A stretch of DNA of 7,584 nt from Planctomycetota bacterium (GTDB lineage Bacteria > Planctomycetota > MHYJ01 > JACPRB01): positions 1 through 7,584 of the forward strand of contig JAHFOZ010000008.1 in the NCBI GenBank assembly GCA_023261405.1, read 5' to 3'. This document shows, piece after piece, positions 1-5,040 of this stretch. Each line of letters starts with the position of its first letter. The first letter of the stretch is position 1. The position numbers and the translations under genes are program-made. Under the pieces are notes generated by a model that was not told where the DNA came from, did not search any database, and saw only the letters and a program-made list of their open reading frames with translations.

Positions 1-978
1 CAGCCCTGGAAGGCCGTGGTCTCCGGCCTGGAGACGACGGGCGAGCACCATTGGGTCCTCCCCCCCTCCTCCGCTGCCGCGAAGATCCGCTTCCGCCTCA
101 CGGCCCTGAACCCCGAGGGCCGGGAGGTTGCCGCCCCCGAGATCGAGGGCGCGATCCTGCCGGGCAAGACCACCGCCGGCCTGGCGTGGAACGAACCGCG
201 GGGCCCGGGGGAATGGACGGGCGGGAAGCAGGTCACTCTCCGCTGGAGTTCCCTCGGCCTCGAGTTCCGGGAACGCTCGGCCGAGCTCCAGTACGCGGTC
301 GGGACGGAGCCCTGGACCCCCATCACGCGCGGCCTGGAGGCGAGCGGGTCCTACCTCTGGGTGGTGCCCAACCGCGAGACCCAGCAGCTGCGCCTGCGCG
401 TCCGCGCCCTCACGCGACAGGGCCAGGAGGCGGCCGCGGAGAGCGAGTCCGTCTCTGTCCGCGTGACCCAGCGGCCGAACGTCGCGCAGGCCCGCACCCT
501 CTACGACCGCGCCCGGGTCCTCCACGCCCAGCAGCGGCTCACCGAGGCCCAGCTGAAGTACGAGGAGTCGATCGCCGCCTGGTCCGACTTCGGGGAGGCC
601 TTCAACGACCTGGGCAAGCTCTACGCTGACCTGAACGAGCCCGCCCGCGCCCTGGAATACTTCCTCCGGGCGCGCAAGACCTCCCCCTCGAGCCCCGTGG
701 CCTACGTCAACGCCGCGCGCATGGAGAACCGCCTCGGGCTCCACGAGGAGGCCCTGGCCGACCTCCGCGACGCGCTGGACCTGGGCGTGGACAGGGACGA
801 GCGGACGGCCGTGCTGGCGGGCGAGACCCTCTGGGCGGTCGCGCGCGAGTCGTCCCTCGCGCAGAGCTGGAAGCGCGCCCGCGAGGCCTGCGAACTGCTC
901 CTCAAGGTCCGCCAGGCTTCGCGCAGCACCCGCGCCAAGGCCGAGCAGCAGATCGAGTGGCTCAAGGCAAGGCAATAG
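1..978 (+). CDS. Partial protein with tandem beta-sandwich-like repeats and C-terminal TPRs
   Basis: The reading frame is open from base 1 to TAG at 976-978. The GTG at 16 is probably internal, because the five codons before it continue the first repeat, so the true start lies upstream. Two copies of a domain about 102 residues apart are visible: a Pro-Trp at bases 4-9 and again at 310-315, each followed by GLExxG, an aromatic-rich W-V-x-P segment and an R-x-R-x-x-A-L strand ending in a Gly turn. This pattern resembles Ig/FN3-like beta-sandwich repeats. From about base 475 the protein is helical. Three TPR-like units fall near bases 480-585, 585-690 and 690-790, with a more degenerate fourth helix pair to the end. 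TPRs generally mediate protein-protein contacts. The mix suggests an envelope or secreted scaffold protein, but the N-terminus is missing, so location and function are unknown. It converges on lpxL, 42 nt away. Confidence 0.8.
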   Translation, partial: QPWKAVVSGLETTGEHHWVLPPSSAAAKIRFRLTALNPEGREVAAPEIEGAILPGKTTAGLAWNEPRGPGEWTGGKQVTLRWSSLGLEFRERSAELQYAVGTEPWTPITRGLEASGSYLWVVPNRETQQLRLRVRALTRQGQEAAAESESVSVRVTQRPNVAQARTLYDRARVLHAQQRLTEAQLKYEESIAAWSDFGEAFNDLGKLYADLNEPARALEYFLRARKTSPSSPVAYVNAARMENRLGLHEEALADLRDALDLGVDRDERTAVLAGETLWAVARESSLAQSWKRAREACELLLKVRQASRSTRAKAEQQIEWLKARQ

Positions 979-1036
979 GCCATGCCTGAAGGTGAGGGCC
1001 GGGCGCCTGTTGCCTGAGGCCTATCGCCCGAGGCCT
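970..1036. repeat. Degenerate heptamer repeat array forming an imperfect palindrome between convergent genes
   Basis: On the minus strand five consecutive 7-nt units run from 1036 to 1002. Three begin AGGCCTC or AGGCAAC, one is GGGCGAT and one is AGGCGCC. On the plus strand two similar units, AGGCAAT and AGGCCAT, occupy 970-983. The opposed copies pair: 970-980 with 1005-1015 gives an 11-bp stem with one T-G wobble and a 24-nt loop. The element contains the stop codons of both flanking genes and encodes the last residues of LpxL (GLGR). There is no T-run on either side, so a standard intrinsic terminator is not supported, although the hairpin could still act as a two-way 3'-end or processing structure. 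The pattern is seen directly; the function is inferred. Confidence 0.55.
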
Positions 1037-1974
1037 ACGCTTTCGGGCTTCCGCGCCTGGCGCTCCGCCGTCTTCCACCGGTCATGGACCCAGAACCACT
1101 GCTCCGGGTGGGCCCTCACGAACTCCTCGAACTTCGCCGTGTAGGCCTGCGTGAGCGCCTGCACCGGATCCGGGAGGCCCTTGAAGGTCTCCGGCAGGAT
1201 CGCCTCGGAGAGGATGACCCGGTGGCGCTCCCCCTCCCGGTGGACGTCCGCCACGAAGACCGGGCTCCCGTACTTCAGGGCGAGAGTGGCGGCGCTCCGG
1301 TGCGTGGCGGCCGGGCGGCCGAAGAAGTCCACATAAACCCCGGCGTGGCGCGCGTCCTGGTCGATCTGGATCACCAGCATCTCGCCCCGCTGCAGGACGC
1401 GGATCATCGACCCGAGCGCGTGGTACTTGGGGATGATCCGCTGCCCCGTCTGAGTTCGGAAGCGGTTGAGATACCGGTCCACCCAGGGGTTCTCCATGGG
1501 CCGGGCCAGCGAGTTCAGGGGATAGCCCGCCATCGTCACGGCCAGACCGATCAGCTCCCAGTTCCCCAGGTGGCCGATCGCCACGATCACGCCGCGCCCC
1601 TCCTTGAGGAAGCGGGACACCGGCTCGAACCCGTCCAGCGTCACGTAGCGCGAGACCTCGTGGCGCTGCATGAGGCGGGGGGTCATGAGCATCTCCACGA
1701 AGCCGAGGCCCAGGTGCTCGTAGACCCGGTCGATGAACGCAGGAATCTCGTCCGGCTGCACCACGCCGCGGGACTTCTCGAGGTTCTTGGCGGCGATGCG
1801 GACGTGCTTGCGGTCGAGGTGGCGGAGCGTGCGCCCCAGAAAGCGGCCGATCCGCGGCGCCATCGAGTAGGGGAACATGTCGATGACCATGAGGACGGAG
1901 CGGAGGAAGAGATAGGAGACGAACTGGAAGGGGGGAAGCTGGCGGAGGCGGAAGTCCCGCCGATCGGCGCTCAT
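1021..1974 (-). CDS. lpxL: Lipid A biosynthesis acyltransferase (LpxL/HtrB family)
   Basis: This 317-residue protein belongs to the family that transfers a secondary acyl chain from acyl-ACP to the lipid A precursor at the cytoplasmic face of the inner membrane. A hydrophobic N-terminal segment (about residues 17-35) is the likely membrane anchor. The catalytic H-x4-E motif is intact as HLGNWE (H135, E140). Other family blocks are IQIDQDARHAG..VDFFGRPA near 203-222 and the C-terminal PEQWFWVHDRWK (290-301). The length is typical. The ATG at 1972-1974 is chosen because it overlaps the lpxK stop in an ATGA. An extended start at 2355 would only add sequence that is antisense-frame shadow of lpxK. 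No Shine-Dalgarno is visible before this ATG, which fits translational coupling to lpxK. Which acyl chain and position it uses cannot be told from sequence, and it could equally be called htrB- or msbB-like. Confidence 0.9.
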   Translation of the reverse strand: MSADRRDFRLRQLPPFQFVSYLFLRSVLMVIDMFPYSMAPRIGRFLGRTLRHLDRKHVRIAAKNLEKSRGVVQPDEIPAFIDRVYEHLGLGFVEMLMTPRLMQRHEVSRYVTLDGFEPVSRFLKEGRGVIVAIGHLGNWELIGLAVTMAGYPLNSLARPMENPWVDRYLNRFRTQTGQRIIPKYHALGSMIRVLQRGEMLVIQIDQDARHAGVYVDFFGRPAATHRSAATLALKYGSPVFVADVHREGERHRVILSEAILPETFKGLPDPVQALTQAYTAKFEEFVRAHPEQWFWVHDRWKTAERQARKPESVGLGR

Positions 1975-3035
1975 CGGCGCAAGGGCGCGGCCGTGGCGCG
2001 GGGGATGTCCCGGACCACGCCCAGGAGCCGCTCCTCGAGGAGTTCCTCGTTCCGGGTGATCTCGATCTCGATGCGGAGCGCCGTGAGGGGGAGCTCGAAG
2101 CCCTCCGCATTGAGCCGCGCGGCGTCCTTCTCGGTGGTCAGCATGGCCTCCGCCATGAACTCCTGGGCCTCCGCGTTCATGCGGCGGAGGTCCCCGGGGA
2201 CGTAAGGGTGATGGTCCGCGAAGGCGCGGAACTTGACCACGTGCGCACCCACCGCCTCGAGCGTCCGGCGGAACGCCTCGGGATTTCCCACGCCGCAGAA
2301 AGCATACACGGCCCGCCCGCGAAGCCAGTCCAGGCCGTGCTTCTTGCGGTTCCACAGGCTGCGGACATGCACGGGCTTGTGGACCGTCTCCACCGCCGGG
2401 CCGAGGCGCTCGCGGAGGGCGTCGAGCTCGGCGGGGCTCACCTGGTCGGTACGGGTCAGGACCAGCAGGTCCGCCCGGCGGAGGGCGTCCGGCCGCTCCC
2501 GGAGCAGCCCGCGCGGGAGGAGCCGACCGCCGGCGAACGGGTTCGTGGCGTCGACCGTCACGATGTCCAGGCTCCTCTGGATGCGGTAGTGCTGGAATCC
2601 GTCGTCCAGGATGAGGAGATCCGCCCGGTAGTCGGCGAGCGCCCGGCGGCCCAGCGGGACCCGGTCCGCCCCGGCGAGCCGCACCACGTTTTCCAGCTCC
2701 ATGCCGGAGATGAGATCCTCGTCGTCGGCGGAGCGGCCGTCGGAGCGCCCGTAGCCGCGGGCCAGGATGGCGGTGCGGAAGTTCTTGCGGGCGAACCAGT
2801 GGGCGAGGAACTCGACAAAGGGGGTCTTGCCCGTGCCCCCCGCGGTGATGTTCCCCACGGAGACCACGGGGCAGGGGAAGCGGACCGACCGGAAGACGCC
2901 CATGCGGTAGAGGAGGCGGCGCGTCCCGTGGAGGGCGGCGTAGACCACGGTGCCGAGGGAAAGCAGGCCTCGCAGGAGCGAAGCCGCAGGCCCGCGGCGC
3001 TCGCCGGTGATGACGGACAGGTAATACCGACGCAT
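1971..3035 (-). CDS. lpxK: Tetraacyldisaccharide 4'-kinase (LpxK)
   Basis: LpxK phosphorylates the 4' position of the tetraacyldisaccharide to give lipid IVA, using ATP at the inner membrane. The 354-residue protein has an N-terminal hydrophobic/amphipathic stretch (about 18-46) and the family's P-loop GNITAGGTGKT (61-71). Next come the ARGYGR block (92-97), the DDGFQH motif (144-149), a DHH motif (274-276) and the TTEKDAARL block near 300-308. All diagnostic motifs are intact and the length is normal or slightly long (E. coli LpxK is about 328). The ATG at 3033-3035 is preceded by AAGGG with 9 nt spacing. It is the first gene of a two-gene unit with lpxL and shares four bases with it. A sigma70-like promoter is visible just upstream, so it may be expressed independently of fdhE. 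Confidence 0.96.
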   Translation of the reverse strand: MRRYYLSVITGERRGPAASLLRGLLSLGTVVYAALHGTRRLLYRMGVFRSVRFPCPVVSVGNITAGGTGKTPFVEFLAHWFARKNFRTAILARGYGRSDGRSADDEDLISGMELENVVRLAGADRVPLGRRALADYRADLLILDDGFQHYRIQRSLDIVTVDATNPFAGGRLLPRGLLRERPDALRRADLLVLTRTDQVSPAELDALRERLGPAVETVHKPVHVRSLWNRKKHGLDWLRGRAVYAFCGVGNPEAFRRTLEAVGAHVVKFRAFADHHPYVPGDLRRMNAEAQEFMAEAMLTTEKDAARLNAEGFELPLTALRIEIEITRNEELLEERLLGVVRDIPRATAAPLRR

Positions 3036-3044
3036 AAAACGATG

Positions 3045-3049
3045 CCCTT
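3045..3049 (-). promoter_or_regulatory. Ribosome binding site of lpxK
   Basis: AAGGG on the minus strand lies 9 nt before the ATG at 3035. It supports this start for lpxK. Confidence 0.55.
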
Positions 3050-3057
3050 ACCGCCTC

Positions 3058-3086
3058 ATTCTAACACGGTGAATTGAGGATTTCAT
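3058..3086 (-). promoter_or_regulatory. Candidate sigma70-type promoter for lpxK-lpxL
   Basis: On the minus strand a -35-like ATGAAA (3086-3081, 4 of 6 to consensus) is followed after exactly 17 nt by a -10-like TAGAAT (3063-3058, 5 of 6). Transcription would begin near 3051, leaving a short leader that contains the lpxK ribosome binding site. The -35 box touches the edge of the perfect inverted repeat at 3085-3172. This is a pattern match only, but AT-rich boxes of this quality are rare in such GC-rich sequence. Confidence 0.4.
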
Positions 3087-3177
3087 CATTGACGATGGCC
3101 TCGTTGCCGCACGCCCCCCCGCGGGGGTCTGGGGCGATCCTTCAATGGCGCAATGGTTCCATCGTCAATGATTCAAT
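3073..3177. repeat. Palindromic array of degenerate ~8-nt ATTGANNN units with a perfect 14-bp inverted repeat
   Basis: Read on the minus strand, six consecutive units of 8, 7, 8, 8, 8 and 8 nt run from 3177 to 3131, all starting with AT and mostly ATTG (for example ATTGAATC, ATTGACG, ATTGAAGG). Read on the plus strand, a comparable series runs from 3073 to about 3110 (for example ATTGAGG, ATTGACG). The two series are inverted relative to each other. The arms 3080-3110 and 3147-3177 match at 23 of 31 positions and include a perfect 14-bp inverted repeat, 3085-3098 with 3159-3172. A C-run/G-run mini-hairpin (3116-3127) sits in the loop. Most of the fdhE-lpxK gap is occupied by this element. There is no T-tract after either arm, so a simple terminator is not indicated. 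It contains no gene. Confidence 0.7.
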
Positions 3178-3182
3178 CCCCT

Positions 3183-3917
3183 TCACTGCCCGGCCAGGTT
3201 CAGCTCGAATTTCACGAACCCGTGGTCGCGCGCCATGGCGTCCAGCTCCACGGAGGCCAGCTCGTCCACGAGGGGGAAGGCCTGGGCGTCCTTCCGCAGG
3301 TCCACGCCCTTGAGGTAATGCCCGCACGCTTCACAGGCCTCCACGTCCAGGTTCGGGAAGCGCCGCCGCCGGTGATGCACGAGCTTCCCCTCGTGGCAGC
3401 CGGGGCACTTCCCCTCCGGGAAGGACCACTCGTGCGCGCAGAGGGAGCAGACCAGCATGCGGCAGCTGTTCCGGATCGAGAGGAGCGGCGCGCGGCCGCA
3501 GAAAGGACAGCTTCCGCTTCCTTCCTCCAGCACGCCCACCTCGACGTGCCAGCGCTCCGAGAGGTACTGCACGTAGGGCTGGAGGATCGAGCGGGGAAGC
3601 AGCTGGAGAGGCCCCTCCGTCTGGCGCCAGCAGTCCAGGAGGATCTCCTCCCAGTCCTGGCGGTCTCGTAGCTTCTGGGCCTGGGCCGAGAGCGTCCCGG
3701 GGCCGTACTTCTCGGCGAGCAGGAGAAAGTCCGGGAGGAAGGCGGCCAGGAGACTCGTATCCGGCCGGCGCGCGTCGGCGCGGATGGACGACCGCACGCG
3801 CCGGTAGATCTCCTGCTGGAACCGCAGCACGGCACGCCCGAAGCGCAGGAGGTCCTTGGTCTCCCGGTGCTTCGAGGCCAGGAATTCCGCCCGGGTCAGG
3901 GCCTTGCTCCAGTCCAT
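3183..3917 (-). CDS. fdhE: Formate dehydrogenase accessory protein FdhE
   Basis: FdhE is a cytoplasmic, metal-binding maturation factor required for active respiratory formate dehydrogenase. This 244-residue version has an all-helical N-terminal half (about 1-125) and a C-terminal rubredoxin-like half. It carries four CxxC pairs at C137/C140, C157/C160, C171/C174 and C195/C198, the expected set for binding two metal ions. The segment after the last pair (CGHYLKGVDLRKD followed by PLVDELASVELD) is a hallmark of the family. It is shorter than the E. coli protein (about 309), mostly at the N-terminus. The start ATG at 3915-3917 has only an AGGA two bases away, too close for a normal ribosome binding site, and a -10 box sits immediately upstream. 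No formate dehydrogenase gene is visible in this window. The neighbours are an EamA-type transporter upstream and lpxK downstream. Confidence 0.93.
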   Translation of the reverse strand: MDWSKALTRAEFLASKHRETKDLLRFGRAVLRFQQEIYRRVRSSIRADARRPDTSLLAAFLPDFLLLAEKYGPGTLSAQAQKLRDRQDWEEILLDCWRQTEGPLQLLPRSILQPYVQYLSERWHVEVGVLEEGSGSCPFCGRAPLLSIRNSCRMLVCSLCAHEWSFPEGKCPGCHEGKLVHHRRRRFPNLDVEACEACGHYLKGVDLRKDAQAFPLVDELASVELDAMARDHGFVKFELNLAGQ

Positions 3918-3923
3918 ATCCTG

Positions 3924-3932
3924 ATTGTATCA
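3924..3932 (-). promoter_or_regulatory. Candidate extended -10 promoter of fdhE (possibly leaderless mRNA)
   Basis: The minus strand reads TGATACAAT from 3932 to 3924, an extended -10 (TGn plus TACAAT, 5 of 6 to consensus). There is no recognisable -35 box 17-18 nt upstream. The usual 6-8 nt from -10 to start of transcription would put the first base of the mRNA at or next to the A of the fdhE ATG. Confidence 0.4.
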
Positions 3933-3956
3933 CGACGGAGACGGGCGCGTGGCGGG

Positions 3957-3997
3957 CCCGCATTGTTTCGCGGGGTCGGCCCCGGTCGACGAACCGG
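3957..3997. other. Overlapping hairpins downstream of the transporter gene
   Basis: Three short perfect stems crowd the gap between the transporter stop and the fdhE start: CCCGC/GCGGG (3957-3961 with 3970-3974, 8-nt loop), CGGGG/CCCCG (3971-3975 with 3980-3984, tetraloop) and CCGGT/ACCGG (3982-3986 with 3993-3997, 6-nt loop). Neighbouring stems share bases, so they are partly exclusive. They could end or stabilise the transporter mRNA on the minus strand, but no T-run follows. In GC-rich DNA such stems are also expected by chance. Confidence 0.3.
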
Positions 3998-4010
3998 CGC
4001 GGTCGAACTG

Positions 4011-4871
4011 CTAGCGGCGCGACTGGACGAAGACCACCCCCAGGAGCGCGAGGGCCGCGCCGGCCACCAAGCTCCCGGTCACGCGGTCCTTCCCCGCCAG
4101 GACGGCGATCCCGATCCCCAGGGCCGGCTGGAGCGTGGTGAAGGCCGCCACCTGGCCGGCCCTCAGGTGCTCCAGGGCGAAGATGTGAAGCCGGTAGCAG
4201 ACGAGGTTGGCGAAGACGAACATGTACGCCAGCGCCGTCCAGCCCTGCCAGGTCACCTTCGCCCAGTCCTGCCGCAGGAGGCCGGCCACGAGACACGGGA
4301 TCATCACCGGAACAGCGAAGACGAACCCGAAGGTGACGGCGCGGAAGCTCCCCATGCGTCCGAGGGCCTTGCGCCCGTAGACCGTGTAGAAGGTGAACGC
4401 CACGATCCCGACCAGGGTCAGGACGTCGCCCCAGAGGGTCGCCTCCTTCTCCTCGCGGCTGACGCTGAGGACCACCACAAGGGCCCCCGCGACGGCGAGC
4501 CCCATGCCCAGGAGGCCGAGGACTCCCAGCTTCTCCTTGAGCACGATCCACGCGACGACGCCGACGCAGACGGGGATGAGCGCGTGGATCACCGCCGAGT
4601 GGGAGGGCAGCGTGAGCTGGATTCCCGCGGCGAAGCAGACGTGGTTCATGGCGATGCCGGTGACCGAGAGGGGCAGGATCGCCTTCCAGTCGGAACGCTC
4701 CAGCCGTCGCTGGGCACGGGGAAGGAGGGCATAGAAGACGGCGGCCGTCCCGAAGATGCGGATGGACGCCACGAAGTACGGGTCGAGCTGCTCCATCCCG
4801 ATCTTGCCGGCGGTGAAGTTCCCGGCCCACAGGAGCGTCACGACGCCGATTGCAAGGTAGGCCCGGCCCAT
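4011..4871 (-). CDS. EamA/DMT-superfamily transporter
   Basis: This 286-residue integral membrane protein belongs to the drug/metabolite transporter (RhaT/EamA) group. It has about ten hydrophobic segments arranged as two five-helix halves (about residues 5-137 and 148-283), the usual duplicated EamA plan. Family signatures include the N-terminal LLWAGNFTAGK (13-23), PSHSAVIHALIPV near 89-101, the LKEKLG loop after helix 4 (111-116), the LEHLRAGQVAAFTTLQPALG block near 233-252 and a short positively charged C-terminus. The length is normal. The ATG at 4869-4871 follows an AAGGTGG ribosome binding site with 7 nt spacing. The substrate cannot be predicted: members export amino acids, nucleosides and other small metabolites, and the neighbours give no clue. 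It is divergent from cls and lies upstream of fdhE on the same strand (93 nt gap). Confidence 0.92.
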   Translation of the reverse strand: MGRAYLAIGVVTLLWAGNFTAGKIGMEQLDPYFVASIRIFGTAAVFYALLPRAQRRLERSDWKAILPLSVTGIAMNHVCFAAGIQLTLPSHSAVIHALIPVCVGVVAWIVLKEKLGVLGLLGMGLAVAGALVVVLSVSREEKEATLWGDVLTLVGIVAFTFYTVYGRKALGRMGSFRAVTFGFVFAVPVMIPCLVAGLLRQDWAKVTWQGWTALAYMFVFANLVCYRLHIFALEHLRAGQVAAFTTLQPALGIGIAVLAGKDRVTGSLVAGAALALLGVVFVQSRR

Positions 4872-4878
4872 GGCGCGG

Positions 4879-4885
4879 CCACCTT
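4879..4885 (-). promoter_or_regulatory. Ribosome binding site of the EamA-type transporter
   Basis: AAGGTGG on the minus strand, 7 nt before the ATG at 4871, is the strongest Shine-Dalgarno sequence in the window and fixes this start. Confidence 0.65.
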
Positions 4886-4928
4886 AGCAGGAAGGCGGAA
4901 GGGCGGACAGCATAAAGAGGGTCGCCGC

Positions 4929-4959
4929 CCCAAAGTTCTCATCAACGATACATTTTGGG
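4929..4959. promoter_or_regulatory. AT-richer patch with a CCCAAA/TTTGGG inverted repeat in the divergent cls-transporter region
   Basis: The 169-nt region between the two divergent genes is GC-rich except for about 4931-4956. CCCAAA (4929-4934) and TTTGGG (4954-4959) form an inverted repeat with a 19-nt spacer. The patch includes a weak -10-like TACATT (4949-4954, +), but no matching -35 box is seen on either strand. It may be an operator or a promoter core shared by the divergent genes; this rests only on position, local composition and symmetry. Confidence 0.25.
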
Positions 4960-5040
4960 CCCGTACCTCCGAGGGGCGGGACCCTGGGGGGTTTCGGCCC
5001 TGCGGCTTCCCGGGGGACGCCATCTGGTAGACTCGGACCT

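Noticed and set aside
1084..2205. A 373-codon plus-strand open frame opposite lpxL and lpxK.
   Set aside because: It lies antisense to two genes with intact diagnostic motifs. Its His/Arg/Glu/Val-rich product looks like an antisense translation and no family is recognisable.
1975..2355. An N-terminally extended start for lpxL.
   Set aside because: The added 127 residues overlap lpxK in another frame and are low-complexity Gly/Arg/Pro. The ATGA overlap start at 1974 gives the normal family length and N-terminal anchor.
970..3177. CRISPR array or insertion-sequence ends as an explanation for the two repeat elements.
   Set aside because: The units are only 7-8 nt with no regular spacers, there is no transposase or cas gene, and no target-site duplication is visible.
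4909..4941. Promoter-like boxes for the transporter on the minus strand (TATGCT near 4914-4909, GAACTT near 4938-4933).
   Set aside because: The -10-like match is weak (4 of 6), and the upstream hexamer matches only a loose ECF-type pattern. Not enough to call.
3867..5030. A 387-codon plus-strand open frame opposite the transporter.
   Set aside because: It is the antisense shadow of an EamA protein, rich in Asp, His, Gly and Arg, with no hydrophobic or domain structure.
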